The notes beneath the pieces were generated by a model, which had not been told where the DNA came from, made no database searches, and saw only the letters and a list, made by a program, of their open reading frames with translations. DNA of 63,749 bases from positions 1-63,749 of the forward strand of contig NZ_JAOCDM010000020.1 in assembly GCF_029840925.1 (NCBI RefSeq). The letters run 5' to 3'. This document shows positions 10,601-27,525 of this stretch, in pieces. The stretch comes from Pseudomonas sp. GD03858. Lineage in GTDB: Bacteria; Pseudomonadota; Gammaproteobacteria; Pseudomonadales; Pseudomonadaceae. The translations under genes were made by a program, and so were the position numbers. Each line of letters starts with the position of its first letter. Position 1 is the first letter of the stretch.

Positions 10601-11755
10601 GGCGCGACCTTCGAGCGTCTGCGTTCCGCCCTGAACGGCCAGGTGGTCGACGGTGGCGCGGGCCTGAAGAAAGGCACCGTGATCACCGATGACGTCCTGA
10701 ACGGTCTGGAGCACGGCCAGTGGTTCAAACTGCGCATGGCCGAAGATGCACTGAACGAGCAGCTGGAAAAGGCTCAGCAGTACATCGTCGACCGTCGCCG
10801 TCTGCTGGACGACAAGTTCGAAGACAAGAAGCGCAAGCTGCAGCAGGGCGATGACCTGGCGCCAGGCGTACTGAAGATCGTCAAGGTCTACCTGGCCATC
10901 CGCCGTCGCATCCAGCCGGGTGACAAGATGGCCGGTCGTCACGGTAACAAGGGTGTGGTCTCGGTGATCATGCCGGTCGAAGACATGCCGCACGACGCCC
11001 ACGGTACTCCGGTCGACGTCGTGCTGAACCCGCTGGGCGTACCTTCGCGTATGAACGTCGGGCAGATCCTCGAAACCCACCTGGGCCTCGCGGCCAAAGG
11101 CCTGGGCGAGAAGATCGACCGCATGATCGAAGAGCAGCGCAAGGCCGCTGAACTGCGCACCTTCCTCACCGAGATCTACAACGAGATCGGTGGTCGTCAG
11201 GAGAACCTGGAAGAGTTCACCGACGCGGAGATCCTCGCCCTGGCGAACAACCTGAAGAAAGGCGTGCCTATGGCTACCCCGGTCTTCGATGGTGCCAAGG
11301 AGCGTGAGATCAAGGCCATGCTGAAGCTGGCAGACCTGCCGGAAAGCGGCCAGATGGTGCTGTTCGACGGCCGTACCGGCAACAAGTTCGAGCGTCCTGT
11401 GACCGTGGGTTACATGTACATGCTCAAGCTGAACCACTTGGTGGACGACAAGATGCACGCGCGTTCCACTGGTTCCTACAGCCTGGTTACCCAGCAGCCG
11501 CTGGGTGGTAAGGCGCAGTTCGGTGGTCAGCGTTTCGGGGAGATGGAAGTGTGGGCGCTGGAAGCATACGGCGCGGCATACACCCTGCAAGAAATGCTCA
11601 CAGTGAAGTCGGACGACGTGAACGGCCGTACCAAGATGTACAAGAACATCGTGGATGGCGATCACCGTATGGAGCCGGGCATGCCCGAGTCCTTCAACGT
11701 GTTGATCAAAGAGATCCGTTCGCTCGGTATCGATATCGATCTGGAAACCGAATAA
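7682..11755 (+). CDS. rpoB: DNA-directed RNA polymerase beta subunit
   Basis: The beta subunit forms one pincer of RNA polymerase and contributes to the catalytic centre and the rifampicin pocket. The start [15 protein letters not shown] at 7682 gives 1357 aa, the usual Pseudomonas length; an ATG two codons upstream (7676) is the alternative. The rifampicin region at about residues 510-533 ([22 protein letters not shown]) has wild-type residues. The conserved [12 protein letters not shown] segment lies near 1080-1090. It is followed by rpoC after 64 nt. Confidence 0.99.
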   Translation: MAYSYTEKKRIRKDFSKLPDVMDVPYLLAIQLDSYREFLQAGASKDQFRDVGLHAAFKSVFPIISYSGNAALEYVGYRLGEPAFDVKECVLRGVTFAVPLRVKVRLIIFDKESSNKAIKDIKEQEVYMGEIPLMTENGTFVINGTERVIVSQLHRSPGVFFDHDRGKTHSSGKLLYSARIIPYRGSWLDFEFDPKDCLFVRIDRRRKLPASVLLRALGYSTEEVLNTFYTTNVFHISGEKLSLELVPQRLRGEVAVMDIHDGSGKVIVEQGRRITARHINQLEKAGVKELDVPMEYVLGRTTAKAIVHPATGEILAECNTELTTELLIKIAKAQVVRIETLYTNDIDCGPFISDTLKIDTTSNQLEALVEIYRMMRPGEPPTKDAAETLFNNLFFSAERYDLSAVGRMKFNRRIGRTEIEGSGVLSKEDIVEVLKTLVDIRNGKGIVDDIDHLGNRRVRCVGEMAENQFRVGLVRVERAVKERLSMAESEGLMPQDLINAKPVAAAVKEFFGSSQLSQFMDQNNPLSEITHKRRVSALGPGGLTRERAGFEVRDVHPTHYGRVCPIETPEGPNIGLINSLAAYARTNQYGFLESPYRVVKEGVVSDDIVFLSAIEEADHVIAQASAAMNDKKQLIDELVAVRHLNEFTVKAPEDVTLMDVSPKQVVSVAASLIPFLEHDDANRALMGSNMQRQAVPTLRADKPLVGTGMERNVARDSGVCVVARRGGVIDSVDASRIVVRVADDEVETGEAGVDIYNLTKYTRSNQNTCINQRPLVSKGDVVARGDIMADGPSTDMGELALGQNMRIAFMAWNGFNFEDSICLSERVVQEDRFTTIHIQELTCVARDTKLGPEEITADIPNVGEAALNKLDEAGIVYVGAEVGAGDILVGKVTPKGETQLTPEEKLLRAIFGEKASDVKDTSLRVPTGTKGTVIDVQVFTRDGVERDSRALAIEKMQLDEIRKDLNEEFRIVEGATFERLRSALNGQVVDGGAGLKKGTVITDDVLNGLEHGQWFKLRMAEDALNEQLEKAQQYIVDRRRLLDDKFEDKKRKLQQGDDLAPGVLKIVKVYLAIRRRIQPGDKMAGRHGNKGVVSVIMPVEDMPHDAHGTPVDVVLNPLGVPSRMNVGQILETHLGLAAKGLGEKIDRMIEEQRKAAELRTFLTEIYNEIGGRQENLEEFTDAEILALANNLKKGVPMATPVFDGAKEREIKAMLKLADLPESGQMVLFDGRTGNKFERPVTVGYMYMLKLNHLVDDKMHARSTGSYSLVTQQPLGGKAQFGGQRFGEMEVWALEAYGAAYTLQEMLTVKSDDVNGRTKMYKNIVDGDHRMEPGMPESFNVLIKEIRSLGIDIDLETE

Positions 11756-11819
11756 CACGTGACGCGAAGGGGAGTGGGGCAGGTAATGCCCGCTCCCTGC
11801 TCCGCCAGGAGGAAAGGCC

Positions 11820-16019
<4,200 letters not shown>

Positions 16020-16030
16020 GTACAGGGCAG

Positions 16031-16103
16031 GGCCCCGGCACGTCTCGCAAGGGTATCGGTGACATGAATTGTTGCCGATGACCGGGCGAGGAGGGCCGGG
16101 GCC
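16031..16103 (+). other. Long stem-loop after rpoC (probable terminator, no U-run)
   Basis: GGCCCCGGC (16031-16039) pairs with GCCGGGGCC (16095-16103), CTCGC (16045-16049) with GCGAG (16086-16090), and an inner ATCGG...CCGAT hairpin caps it. No T-run follows directly, so it may be a processing or 3'-end stabilising structure. The str promoter starts 5 bp later. Confidence 0.6.
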
Positions 16104-16108
16104 TCGTC

Positions 16109-16137
16109 TTGACTGGGTGCAAGATCCTCTTTAGACT
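16109..16137 (+). promoter_or_regulatory. Promoter of the str operon (rpsL-rpsG-fusA-tuf)
   Basis: TTGACT (16109-16114), a 17-bp spacer and TAGACT (16132-16137), leaving a 5' leader of about 85 nt before rpsL. Confidence 0.75.
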
Positions 16138-16230
16138 TTTGTACCCTTAAATTTGGTGAGGCTCCGTCTCGCCAATTTTTGGCTTTCTTGCAAGACAATA
16201 GAGTCGCAAGACAATCAGTGGAGCTAGTAG

Positions 16231-16602
16231 ATGGCAACTATCAACCAGCTGGTACGTCAGCCGCGTAAGCGTTCGGTCGAAAAGTCCGACGTTCCTGCGC
16301 TGCAGAACTGCCCGCAGCGTCGTGGCGTGTGCACCCGCGTGTACACCACCACGCCGAAAAAACCTAACTCGGCACTGCGTAAAGTATGCCGTGTGCGTCT
16401 GACCAACGGTTTCGAGGTTTCCTCGTACATCGGCGGTGAAGGCCACAACCTGCAAGAGCACAGCGTCGTCCTGATCCGTGGCGGCCGTGTAAAAGACTTG
16501 CCAGGTGTTCGTTACCACACCGTTCGCGGCTCTCTGGATACTTCGGGCGTCAAAGGCCGTAACCAGGGTCGTTCGAAGTACGGTACCAAGCGTCCGAAGT
16601 AA
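16231..16602 (+). CDS. rpsL: 30S ribosomal protein S12
   Basis: S12 lies at the decoding centre. The 123-aa protein has the conserved [14 protein letters not shown] loop, with the lysines whose substitution causes streptomycin resistance intact, and [14 protein letters not shown] with the second resistance site also wild type. First gene of the str operon. Confidence 0.99.
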   Translation: MATINQLVRQPRKRSVEKSDVPALQNCPQRRGVCTRVYTTTPKKPNSALRKVCRVRLTNGFEVSSYIGGEGHNLQEHSVVLIRGGRVKDLPGVRYHTVRGSLDTSGVKGRNQGRSKYGTKRPK

Positions 16603-16708
16603 TCGGTCGTTTGCAGACATCCATTTTTTTGAGTCGATAAGAGTAAGGTCGGGCAGGGGTCGAAGACCCACGTCCCGGGCTAACCTGAAGACCGTTTGAG
16701 GGCTTATC

Positions 16709-17179
16709 ATGCCAAGACGTCGTGTAGCAGCAAAACGTGAGATTCTCGACGATCCGAAGTACGGATCCCAGATTCTCGCCAAGTTCATGAACCACGTGAT
16801 GGAAAGCGGCAAGAAGGCCGTAGCCGAGCGCATCGTTTACGGTGCCCTGGATACTGTCAAAGCACGCAAGAACAGCGACCCCCTGGAAATCTTCGAGAAA
16901 GCTCTCGACGCCATCGCTCCGCTGGTCGAAGTAAAGTCCCGCCGTGTCGGCGGTGCCACTTACCAGGTTCCGGTTGAAGTTCGTCCGTCCCGTCGTAACG
17001 CTCTGGCAATGCGCTGGCTCGTAGACTACGCCCGCAAGCGCGGCGAGAAGTCGATGGCTCTGCGCCTGGCCGGTGAGCTGCTGGATGCTGCCGAAGGCAA
17101 GGGTGCTGCAGTCAAGAAGCGTGAAGACGTGCACCGTATGGCCGAGGCCAACAAAGCGTTCTCGCACTACCGCTTCTAA
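16709..17179 (+). CDS. rpsG: 30S ribosomal protein S7
   Basis: S7 initiates 30S head assembly and in E. coli represses the str operon at the rpsL-rpsG junction. The 156-aa length and motifs ([38 protein letters not shown]) are standard. The 106-nt rpsL-rpsG spacer is where that control would act. Confidence 0.98.
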   Translation: MPRRRVAAKREILDDPKYGSQILAKFMNHVMESGKKAVAERIVYGALDTVKARKNSDPLEIFEKALDAIAPLVEVKSRRVGGATYQVPVEVRPSRRNALAMRWLVDYARKRGEKSMALRLAGELLDAAEGKGAAVKKREDVHRMAEANKAFSHYRF

Positions 17180-17209
17180 TTCAAGCATCAATCTTTTTGC
17201 GAGGGCTTT

Positions 17210-19357
<2,148 letters not shown>

Positions 19358-19384
19358 TCCCCTTTAGGCAAGAGGTTCACTGTC

Positions 19385-20578
19385 GTGGCTAAAGAAAAAT
19401 TTGATCGTTCCCTTCCCCACGTTAACGTCGGCACCATCGGCCACGTTGACCACGGTAAGACCACTCTGACCGCAGCTCTGACTCGCGTCTGCTCCGAAGT
19501 ATTCGGTTCGGCAGTCGTTGAGTTCGACAAGATCGACTCGGCTCCGGAAGAAAAAGCGCGCGGTATCACCATCAACACCGCTCACGTCGAGTACAACTCG
19601 AACATTCGTCACTACGCTCACGTTGACTGCCCAGGTCACGCTGACTACGTGAAGAACATGATCACCGGTGCTGCCCAGATGGACGGCGCGATCCTGGTTT
19701 GCTCGGCCGCCGATGGTCCGATGCCACAAACCCGTGAGCACATCCTGCTGTCCCGTCAGGTTGGCGTTCCGTACATCGTGGTCTTCCTGAACAAGGCTGA
19801 CCTGGTAGACGACGCTGAGCTGCTGGAACTGGTCGAGATGGAAGTTCGCGACCTGCTGTCCACCTACGACTTCCCAGGCGACGACACTCCGATCATCATC
19901 GGTTCGGCTCGTATGGCGCTGGAAGGCAAAGACGACAACGAAATGGGCACTACCGCTGTCAAGAAGCTGGTAGAGACTCTGGATGCCTACATCCCTGAGC
20001 CAGTTCGTGCCATCGACCAGCCGTTCCTGATGCCGATCGAAGACGTATTCTCGATCTCGGGTCGTGGTACCGTTGTTACCGGTCGTATCGAGCGTGGTAT
20101 CGTCCGCGTTCAGGATCCGCTGGAAATCGTTGGTCTGCGTGACACCACCACCACCACCTGCACCGGCGTTGAGATGTTCCGCAAGCTGCTGGATGAAGGT
20201 CGTGCTGGCGAGAACTGCGGCGTCCTGCTGCGTGGTACCAAGCGTGACGACGTTGAGCGTGGCCAGGTTCTGGTCAAGCCAGGTTCGGTCAAGCCGCACA
20301 CCAAGTTCACCGCAGAAGTCTACGTCCTGTCGAAGGAAGAAGGCGGTCGTCACACTCCGTTCTTCAAAGGCTACCGTCCTCAGTTCTACTTCCGTACCAC
20401 TGACGTGACCGGTAACTGCGAACTGCCGGAAGGCGTTGAAATGGTAATGCCAGGTGACAACATTCAGATGACTGTCACCCTGATCAAGACCATCGCGATG
20501 GAAGACGGTCTGCGCTTCGCCATCCGTGAGGGCGGTCGTACCGTCGGCGCCGGCGTCGTAGCCAAAATCATCGAGTAA
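19385..20578 (+). CDS. tuf: Elongation factor Tu, copy 2
   Basis: The 397-aa product is identical to copy 1 at 2791, with the same [13 protein letters not shown] and NKAD motifs. It starts with GTG and differs from copy 1 at only a few synonymous third positions near the first and last codons (for example GCC for GCA and ATC for ATT near the end). This pattern indicates ongoing gene conversion. It is the last gene of the str operon, ahead of a strong terminator. Confidence 0.98.
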
Positions 20579-20593
20579 TCACTCGATCGGTTG

Positions 20594-20624
20594 AAAAAAC
20601 CCCCGCTCAGCGGGGGTTTTTTTT
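20594..20624 (+). terminator. Strong intrinsic terminator of the str operon
   Basis: A GC-rich stem CCCCCGC/GCGGGGG flanked by an A-run on the left and eight T on the right, 16 bp after the tuf stop. The symmetric A/T flanks could also work on the other strand. Confidence 0.92.
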
Positions 20625-20630
20625 ATTGGG

Positions 20631-20659
20631 TTGACACTAAATTTGGGCGTCTATAGAAT
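20631..20659 (+). promoter_or_regulatory. Promoter of the S10 operon
   Basis: TTGACA (20631-20636), a 17-bp spacer, and TAGAAT (20654-20659). This matches the tRNA-Tyr promoter element for element and starts 7 bp after the str terminator. A leader of about 55 nt precedes rpsJ. Confidence 0.88.
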
Positions 20660-20719
20660 CACGCCTCCTTTTAACGGGCGTAGTGCGCCCGATGGGAACA
20701 GCCTGGAGTCTGAAATCCA

Positions 20720-21031
20720 ATGCAAAATCAGCAAATCCGTATCAGGTTGAAGGCTTTCGACCATCGCCTGATCGACCAATCCACCCAGGAAATCGTGGAA
20801 ACCGCGAAACGTACTGGTGCACAAGTGCGTGGTCCAATTCCACTGCCAACCCGCAAAGAGCGTTTCACCGTTCTGGTCTCCCCGCACGTCAACAAAGACG
20901 CGCGTGACCAGTACGAGATTCGCACTCATAAGCGCGTTCTGGACATCGTCCAGCCAACGGATAAAACCGTTGATGCGCTGATGAAGCTTGATCTCGCGGC
21001 AGGCGTGGAAGTGCAGATCAGCCTCGGCTAA
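20720..21031 (+). CDS. rpsJ: 30S ribosomal protein S10 (NusE)
   Basis: S10 is a 30S head protein that also acts as NusE in antitermination and couples to NusG. The 103-aa protein has the standard start [19 protein letters not shown] and motif [12 protein letters not shown]. First gene of the S10 operon. Confidence 0.98.
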
Positions 21032-21111
21032 GACTTCGGTCTGGTCGTGTAACGCTCTGAAATGGGCGGCCATAGCGGGTGAAAGCCCCGTACACTCATG
21101 AGGTTTACAAC

Positions 21112-21747
21112 ATGACTATTGGTGTAGTCGGTCGAAAAGCGGGCATGACCCGTATTTTCACCGAAGAAGGTGTCTCCATTCCGGTCACGGTCATCGAGAT
21201 CGAGCCGAATCGTGTCACCCAGTTCAAAACCGAAGAAACTGATGGCTACCGTGCAGTGCAAGTCACTGTCGGCGAGCGTCGTGCTTCGCGCGTGACTGCC
21301 GCTCAGGCAGGCCACTTTGCCAAGGCCAACGTTGCCGCTGGTCGCGGTGTCTGGGAGTTCCGTCTTGAAGAAGGCGATTTCCAGGCTGGCGATCTGATCA
21401 AAGCTGAACTCTTCACTGCAGGCCAGCTGGTAGACGTAACCGGTCAGTCCAAAGGTAAAGGCTTCGCCGGTACCATCAAGCGTTGGAACTTCCGTGGTCA
21501 AGACAACACCCACGGTAACTCCGTATCGCACCGTGTCCCTGGCTCCATCGGCCAGTGCCAGACTCCTGGTCGTGTATTCAAGGGCAAGAAGATGTCCGGT
21601 CACATGGGCGCCGAGCGCGTGACTGTTCAGTCCCTGGAAGTAGTACGCGTAGACGCTGAACGCAACCTGCTGCTGATCAAGGGTGCCGTCCCAGGCGCTA
21701 CTGGCGGCGACGTGGTCGTGCGTCCGGCTGTCAAGGCTCGCGGTTAA
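21112..21747 (+). CDS. rplC: 50S ribosomal protein L3
   Basis: L3 is an early assembly protein reaching the peptidyl transferase centre. The start [16 protein letters not shown] gives the standard 211 aa; an in-frame ATG at 21079 adds residues outside the family. The extension loop ([20 protein letters not shown]) carries the Gln that is methylated in other bacteria. Confidence 0.97.
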   Translation: MTIGVVGRKAGMTRIFTEEGVSIPVTVIEIEPNRVTQFKTEETDGYRAVQVTVGERRASRVTAAQAGHFAKANVAAGRGVWEFRLEEGDFQAGDLIKAELFTAGQLVDVTGQSKGKGFAGTIKRWNFRGQDNTHGNSVSHRVPGSIGQCQTPGRVFKGKKMSGHMGAERVTVQSLEVVRVDAERNLLLIKGAVPGATGGDVVVRPAVKARG

Positions 21748-21759
21748 GGGGAAACTGAC

Positions 21760-22362
21760 ATGCAACTCAATGTAAATGACGCTCAGGCGATCGAAGTTTC
21801 CGAACTGACCTTCGGTGGCGAATTCAACGAGACGCTGGTACACCAAGCAGTCGTGGCCTACATGGCCGGCGGCCGTCAGGGCACCAAGCAGCAGAAGACC
21901 CGTTCTGATGTAGCCGGTGGCGGTAAGCGCCCATGGCGTCAGAAAGGTACTGGCCGCGCTCGTGCTGGTACTACCCGTGGTCCGATCTGGCGTGGCGGTG
22001 GTGTAACCTTCGCAGCTCGTCCTCAGGATCACTCGCAGAAGCTCAACAAGAAGATGTACCGCGCAGCCCTGCGCTCCATCCTCGCTGAGCTGGTGCGTAG
22101 CGACCGTCTGGTCGTGGTTCAGGACTTCGCTGTTGAAGCCCCGAAAACCAAAGACCTGCTGAACAAGCTGAACGGCATGGGTCTGAGCGATGTTCTCATC
22201 GTTTCGGATGCTGTTGATCAGAACCTGTACCTGGCTGCTCGCAACCTGCCGCACGTCGACGTACGTGACGTTCAAGGTTCCGACCCGGTCAGTCTGATCG
22301 CATACGAGAAAGTGTTGATCACTGTCTCGGCCGTGAAGAAATTCGAGGAGCTGCTGGGATGA
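21760..22362 (+). CDS. rplD: 50S ribosomal protein L4
   Basis: L4 lines the exit tunnel and represses the S10 operon in E. coli. The 200-aa protein shows the internal extended loop ([19 protein letters not shown]) that reaches the tunnel. Its stop overlaps the rplW start by 4 nt (ATGA). Confidence 0.98.
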
Positions 22363-22658
22363 ACCAGGAACGCGTATTCAAAGTCCTCCTTGGCCCGCAC
22401 GTTTCCGAGAAGGCTACCGTTCTGGCTGAGAAAAAAGGCCAGTTCGTATTCAAGGTTGCTACCGATGCAACCAAGCTGGAAATCAAGAAAGCTGTCGAAG
22501 GCCTGTTCAACGTAAAAGTTGAAAACGTGTCGACTGTTAACGTTCTGGGTAAAACCAAGCGTACCGCACGTGGTCTGGGCAAGCGCAATGACTGGAAGAA
22601 GGCGATCGTCTCCCTTCAGCCAGGCCAAGATCTCGATTTCAGCAGCAGTGCTGAGTAA
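22359..22658 (+). CDS. rplW: 50S ribosomal protein L23
   Basis: L23 sits at the tunnel exit and docks SRP and trigger factor. The 99-aa protein has the family start [11 protein letters not shown] and an internal [18 protein letters not shown] loop. Translationally coupled to rplD. Confidence 0.97.
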
Positions 22659-22672
22659 GGAAGGGGTGCATC

Positions 22673-23497
22673 ATGGCAATCGTTAAATGCAAACCGACTT
22701 CCCCTGGCCGCCGTTTTGTGGTCAAGGTGGTCAACAAGGAGCTGCACAAAGGCGCTCCTCACGCACCGCTGCTCGAGAAAAAATCGAAGTCTGGTGGTCG
22801 TAACAACAATGGCCGCATCACCACTCGTCACGTTGGTGGTGGTCATAAGCAGCATTACCGTCTGGTTGACTTCCGTCGCAACGACAAAGATGGCATCCCT
22901 GCCACTGTCGAGCGTATCGAATACGACCCGAACCGTACTGCTCACATCGCCCTGCTGTGCTACGCAGACGGTGAGCGTCGCTACATCATCGCCCCTAAAG
23001 GCGTGAGCGCTGGCGACCAGCTGATCGCAGGTGCCCTGGCCCCAATCAAGGCCGGTAACTCCCTGCAGCTGCGCAACATCCCAGTAGGTAGCACCATTCA
23101 CGGCATCGAACTGAAGCCGGGTAAAGGTGCTCAGATCGCTCGTTCCGCTGGTGCCTCGGCTCAGCTGATCGCTCGCGACGGTGTCTATGTGACCCTGCGT
23201 CTGCGCTCTGGTGAAATGCGTAAAGTCCTGGCTGAGTGCCGTGCGACCCTGGGCGAAGTCTCGAACTCCGAGCACAGCCTGCGTTCGCTGGGTAAAGCTG
23301 GTGCCAAACGCTGGCGCGGCGTTCGCCCAACCGTTCGTGGCGTTGCCATGAACCCGGTTGACCACCCGCATGGTGGTGGTGAAGGTCGTACCTCCGGTGG
23401 TCGTCATCCGGTATCGCCATGGGGCTTCCCAACCAAGGGTGCTAAAACCCGTGGTAATAAGCGTACCGACAACATGATCGTCCGTCGTCGCAAGTAA
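22673..23497 (+). CDS. rplB: 50S ribosomal protein L2
   Basis: L2 is needed for subunit association and peptidyl transfer. The 274-aa protein has the conserved [15 protein letters not shown] region and the C-terminal [16 protein letters not shown] motif with the functionally important His. Confidence 0.98.
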   Translation: MAIVKCKPTSPGRRFVVKVVNKELHKGAPHAPLLEKKSKSGGRNNNGRITTRHVGGGHKQHYRLVDFRRNDKDGIPATVERIEYDPNRTAHIALLCYADGERRYIIAPKGVSAGDQLIAGALAPIKAGNSLQLRNIPVGSTIHGIELKPGKGAQIARSAGASAQLIARDGVYVTLRLRSGEMRKVLAECRATLGEVSNSEHSLRSLGKAGAKRWRGVRPTVRGVAMNPVDHPHGGGEGRTSGGRHPVSPWGFPTKGAKTRGNKRTDNMIVRRRK

Positions 23498-23513
23498 CTA
23501 GAGGGATACGACA

Positions 23514-23789
23514 GTGCCACGTTCTCTGAAAAAAGGTCCTTTTATCGATCTTCACCTGCTGAAGAAGGTCGAAGTGGCGGTGGAGAAGAACGATCGCAAG
23601 CCAGTTAAAACCTGGTCGCGCCGTTCGATGATCCTGCCACAAATGGTCGGTCTGACCATCGCGGTACACAACGGTCGTCAACATGTCCCAGTTCTCGTGA
23701 ACGAAGACATGGTCGGCCACAAACTGGGCGAGTTCGCCGGTACCCGCACTTATCGTGGGCACGTGGCTGACAAGAAAGCCAAGCGTTAA
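23514..23789 (+). CDS. rpsS: 30S ribosomal protein S19
   Basis: S19 is a 30S head protein contacting the A-site tRNA. The 91-aa protein ([19 protein letters not shown]...) starts with GTG, 16 nt after rplB. Confidence 0.97.
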
Positions 23790-23800
23790 GGGGTAAGGAA

Positions 23801-24133
23801 ATGGAAGTAGCCGCTAAGTTGTCGGGCGCTCGCATCTCCGCCCAGAAAGCCCGCTTGGTCGCCGACCAGATCCGCGGGAAGAAGGTGGGCGAAGCGCTCA
23901 ACCTGTTGGCCTTCAGCAGCAAAAAAGCCGCTGAAATCATGAAGAAAGTCCTCGAGTCGGCCGTTGCCAACGCCGAACACAACGAAGGCGCAGACGTTGA
24001 TGACCTGAAGGTCTCCACCGTCTTCGTCAACGAAGGGCGTTCGCTGAAGCGCATCATGCCACGTGCCAAAGGCCGTGCTGATCGCATCGTCAAGCGGTCT
24101 TGCCATATCACTGTCAAGGTTGCGGACAAGTAA
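23801..24133 (+). CDS. rplV: 50S ribosomal protein L22
   Basis: L22 lines the nascent-peptide tunnel. The 110-aa protein has the [17 protein letters not shown] segment and the tunnel hairpin ([19 protein letters not shown]), wild type at the sites known for macrolide resistance. Confidence 0.97.
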
Positions 24134-24146
24134 CGGAGTCGATCAG

Positions 24147-24833
24147 ATGGGTCAGAAAGTACATCCCACTGGCATTCGCCTGGGAATCGTCAAGGAGCAC
24201 ACCTCCGTCTGGTACGCAGACGGCGCGACTTACGCAGATTACCTGCTGAAGGATCTGCAAACTCGCGAGTACCTCCAGGACAAACTAAAAAGCGCGTCCG
24301 TAAGCCGTATCGATATTCATCGTCCGGCTCAAACTGCACGCATCACCATCCACACCGCTCGTCCCGGTATCGTTATCGGCAAGAAAGGTGAAGATGTTGA
24401 GAAGCTGCGTCAGGACCTGACCAAGCAGATGGGTGTGCCTGTGCACATCAACATCGAAGAGATCCGCAAGCCGGAACTCGACGCTATGCTGGTTGCTCAG
24501 AGCGTTGCCCAGCAGCTGGAGCGCCGCGTTATGTTCCGTCGCGCCATGAAGCGCGCCGTGCAGAACGCCATGCGTATTGGTGCCAAGGGCATCAAGATCC
24601 AGGTGAGCGGTCGTCTCGGCGGTGCCGAGATCGCACGTACCGAGTGGTATCGCGAAGGTCGTGTGCCTCTGCACACCCTGCGTGCCGATATCGACTACAA
24701 CACCTACGAAGCTCACACCACCTACGGTGTGATCGGTGTGAAGGTTTGGATCTTCAAAGGCGAAGTAATTGGTGGTCGCCAGGAAGAGCTGAAGCCTCAA
24801 GCACCAGCGCCTCGTAAAAAAGCTGCTAAGTAA
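24147..24833 (+). CDS. rpsC: 30S ribosomal protein S3
   Basis: S3 forms the mRNA entry site and has helicase activity. The start [13 protein letters not shown] gives 228 aa; an in-frame ATG at 24063 lies inside rplV and is rejected. The KH domain is visible ([15 protein letters not shown]) with a basic C-terminus. Confidence 0.97.
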   Translation: MGQKVHPTGIRLGIVKEHTSVWYADGATYADYLLKDLQTREYLQDKLKSASVSRIDIHRPAQTARITIHTARPGIVIGKKGEDVEKLRQDLTKQMGVPVHINIEEIRKPELDAMLVAQSVAQQLERRVMFRRAMKRAVQNAMRIGAKGIKIQVSGRLGGAEIARTEWYREGRVPLHTLRADIDYNTYEAHTTYGVIGVKVWIFKGEVIGGRQEELKPQAPAPRKKAAK

Positions 24834-24845
24834 GGGGTACGCCAA

Positions 24846-25259
24846 ATGTTGCAACCAAAGCGTACAAAATTCCGCAAGCAGATGACCGGCCACAACCGTG
24901 GTCTGGCACTGCGCGGTAGCAAGGTCAGCTTCGGCGAGTTCGCTCTGAAAGCTGTCGCCCGCGGTCGTCTCACCGCTCGCCAGATCGAGTCGGCACGTCG
25001 TGCCCTGACCCGTCACGTAAAACGTGGCGGCAAGATCTGGATCCGTGTCTTCCCGGACAAGCCGGTTACCAAGAAGCCTCTCGAGGTTCGTATGGGTAAA
25101 GGTAAAGGTTCCGTGGAATACTGGGTTGCCCAGATTCAGCCAGGCAAAGTCCTGTACGAGATCGAGGGTGTTTCTGAAGAGCTGGCGCGCGAAGCTTTCG
25201 CCCTGGCCGCTGCAAAGCTGCCTCTCGCCACCTCCTTTGTTAAGCGGACGGTGATGTGA
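24846..25259 (+). CDS. rplP: 50S ribosomal protein L16
   Basis: L16 helps form the A site of the 50S. The 137-aa protein starts [19 protein letters not shown] and holds [19 protein letters not shown]. The Arg in the RMGKGKG loop is the site hydroxylated by the JmjC enzyme RoxA/YcfD in E. coli; a distant relative of that enzyme lies at 45857-47014. Confidence 0.98.
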
Positions 25260-25450
25260 TGAAAGCGAATGAACTTCGTGAAAAATCCGCACAGCAACTG
25301 AATGAGCAACTGCTCGGCTTGCTGCGCGACCAGTTCAATCTGCGCATGCAGAAAGCAACTGGCCAGTTGGGGCAGTCGCACCTGCTCTCGCAAGTTAAGC
25401 GTGACATCGCTCGCGTGAAAACTGTGCTCAACCAGCAGGCAGGTAAGTGA
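25259..25450 (+). CDS. rpmC: 50S ribosomal protein L29
   Basis: A 63-aa two-helix protein at the tunnel exit ([22 protein letters not shown]...). The ATG at 25259 overlaps the last base of the rplP stop. A GTG one codon upstream is less likely. Confidence 0.96.
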
Positions 25451-25452
25451 TC

Positions 25453-25719
25453 ATGGCTGAAGCTGAAAAAACCGTCCGTACGCTGACTGGCCGTGTCGTC
25501 AGCGACAAAATGGACAAGACCATCACCGTTCTGATCGAGCGTCGCGTCAAGCACCCGATCTACGGTAAATACGTTAAGCGTTCGACTAAGCTGCACGCGC
25601 ACGACGAAGCCAACCAGTGCAAGATCGGCGACAAGGTTTCCATCCGTGAAACCCGTCCGCTGGCCAAGACCAAGTCCTGGGCACTGGTTGAAGTCCTCGA
25701 ACGCGCTGTTGAAGTCTAA
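25453..25719 (+). CDS. rpsQ: 30S ribosomal protein S17
   Basis: An OB-fold 30S body protein of 88 aa ([23 protein letters not shown]...). The start two codons after an upstream ATG (25447) matches the family. It is 2 nt from the rpmC stop. Confidence 0.96.
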   Translation: MAEAEKTVRTLTGRVVSDKMDKTITVLIERRVKHPIYGKYVKRSTKLHAHDEANQCKIGDKVSIRETRPLAKTKSWALVEVLERAVEV

Positions 25720-25742
25720 GGGCTAGGGGTCGGAGAAATTTT

Positions 25743-26111
25743 ATGATTCAGACTCAATCCATGCTCGATGTGGCCGATAACAGCGGCGCTCGTCGCGTCA
25801 TGTGCATCAAGGTGCTCGGCGGTTCCCACCGCCGTTACGCCGGTATCGGTGACATCATCAAAGTAACCGTCAAGGAAGCAATTCCGCGCGGTAAGGTCAA
25901 GAAAGGCCAGGTGATGACCGCTGTTGTCGTCCGTACCCGCCACGGTGTACGTCGCGCTGACGGTTCCATCATTCGTTTCGACGGCAACGCTGCTGTTCTG
26001 CTGAACACCAAGCAAGAGCCGATCGGTACTCGCATCTTCGGGCCAGTGACCCGTGAACTTCGTACCGAGAAGTTCATGAAGATCGTCTCGCTCGCCCCTG
26101 AAGTGCTCTAA
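25743..26111 (+). CDS. rplN: 50S ribosomal protein L14
   Basis: L14 forms inter-subunit bridges and binds the silencing factor RsfS. The 122-aa protein ([27 protein letters not shown]) is complete. It is the first gene of the spc group, with no clear promoter in the 23-nt gap, so it is likely read from the S10 promoter. Confidence 0.98.
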
Positions 26112-26122
26112 GGAGATCCGAC

Positions 26123-26437
26123 ATGCAAAAGATTCGTCGTGACGACGAGATCATCGTGATCGCCGGCAAAGACAAAGGTAAGCGCGGTAAGGTGCTGAAG
26201 GTTCTCGCTGACGACCGTCTGGTCATCGGTGGTGTCAACCTGGTCAAGCGCCACACCAAGCCTAACCCGATGGCGGGCGTCCAGGGCGGTATCGTCGAGA
26301 AAGAAGCGCCACTGCACGCTTCCAACGTCGCCATCTTCAACGGCGAAACCAACAAGGCTGACCGCGTTGGTTTCAAAGTAGAAGACGGTAAAAAAATTCG
26401 TGTCTTCAAGTCGACCCAAAAAGCGGTTGATGCTTGA
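26123..26437 (+). CDS. rplX: 50S ribosomal protein L24
   Basis: A 104-aa assembly initiator with an N-terminal KOW motif ([23 protein letters not shown]) and [15 protein letters not shown]. Confidence 0.97.
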
Positions 26438-26457
26438 ACACTGCTAGGTAGAAGACC

Positions 26458-26997
26458 ATGGCACGACTGAAAGAGATTTACCGGAACGAAATCGCTCCTA
26501 AGCTTAAGGAAGAACTTAAGCTGTCGAACGTGATGGAAGTTCCGCGCGTTACCAAAATCACCCTGAACATGGGTCTGGGCGAAGCGATCGGCGACAAGAA
26601 AGTCATCGAGCACGCTGTTGCCGACCTGGAAAAGATCACCGGTCAAAAGCCGGTCGTGACTTTCGCTCGTAAATCCATCGCGGGCTTCAAAGTCCGTGAA
26701 GGCTGGCCGATCGGTGTCAAGGTGACCCTGCGTCGCGAAAAGATGTACGAGTTCCTGGACCGCCTGCTGGCGATCTCCCTGCCACGGGTTCGCGACTTCC
26801 GCGGCCTGAATGCCAAGTCCTTCGACGGTCGTGGCAACTACAGCATGGGCGTGAAAGAGCAGATCATCTTCCCGGAAATCGATTACGACAAGATCGATGC
26901 TCTGCGCGGTTTGGACATCACCCTGACCACCACTGCTCGTTCGGACGACGAAGGCCGCGCTCTGCTGCGTGCTTTCAAGTTCCCGTTCCGCAACTGA
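26458..26997 (+). CDS. rplE: 50S ribosomal protein L5
   Basis: L5 binds 5S rRNA in the central protuberance. The 179-aa protein has the [19 protein letters not shown] start and a [19 protein letters not shown]-terminal motif. Confidence 0.98.
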   Translation: MARLKEIYRNEIAPKLKEELKLSNVMEVPRVTKITLNMGLGEAIGDKKVIEHAVADLEKITGQKPVVTFARKSIAGFKVREGWPIGVKVTLRREKMYEFLDRLLAISLPRVRDFRGLNAKSFDGRGNYSMGVKEQIIFPEIDYDKIDALRGLDITLTTTARSDDEGRALLRAFKFPFRN

Positions 26998-27010
26998 TTG
27001 GAGTAGGAAA

Positions 27011-27316
27011 ATGGCCAAGAAGAGCATGAAAAACCGCGAGCTGAAGCGTCAGCTCACGGTAGCCAAGTTCGCTAAGAAGCGTGCTGAGCTGAAAGCGACC
27101 ATCGTCAACCTGAACGCCTCTCCTGAAGAGCGTTTCGCTGCCGTTGTCGCCCTGCAGAAGCAACCACGTGACGCCAGCGCCGCGCGCCTGCGTAACCGTT
27201 GCCGCATCACCGGCCGTCCGCACGGCGTGTACCGCAAGTTCGGCCTCGGCCGTAACAAGCTGCGCGAAGCCGCCATGCGCGGTGACGTGCCAGGTCTGGT
27301 CAAGGCCAGCTGGTAA
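27011..27316 (+). CDS. rpsN: 30S ribosomal protein S14 (zinc-free form)
   Basis: The 101-aa protein is the long form without the CxxC zinc ribbon ([15 protein letters not shown]...[17 protein letters not shown]). An ATG upstream at 26969 lies within rplE and is rejected. A terminator hairpin and a new promoter follow before rpsH. Confidence 0.97.
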   Translation: MAKKSMKNRELKRQLTVAKFAKKRAELKATIVNLNASPEERFAAVVALQKQPRDASAARLRNRCRITGRPHGVYRKFGLGRNKLREAAMRGDVPGLVKASW

Positions 27317-27379
27317 TCCGGTTGGCGTGACCGCCGGCGCGAGGGGAGTGATCTTCCGACCGCCGGTGACCTCGCAAAG

Positions 27380-27406
27380 AAACAAGCCCCTATACGGGGC
27401 TTGTTT
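27380..27406 (+). terminator. Hairpin inside the spc operon
   Basis: An 11-bp perfect stem AAACAAGCCCC/GGGGCTTGTTT with a 5-nt loop. The T-rich right arm merges with CGTTTCTGTCTTG. It lies in the 209-bp rpsN-rpsH spacer and probably attenuates read-through. Confidence 0.7.
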
Positions 27407-27429
27407 CGTTTCTGTCTTGTGTCTAGAAT
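27401..27429 (+). promoter_or_regulatory. Internal promoter before rpsH
   Basis: TTGTTT (27401-27406), a 17-bp spacer and TAGAAT (27424-27429), with the -35 embedded in the right arm of the preceding hairpin. It would re-initiate transcription for rpsH-rpmJ. Confidence 0.6.
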
Positions 27430-27525
27430 GACCGGCTCACCTGAGCCTGGGTTTTTTGCCCTGCCTGCTCGGGTGGTTGTGATAGCCGCAAGGCTAATAA
27501 TTCTTGTATCAGGAGCATCTAGCCC

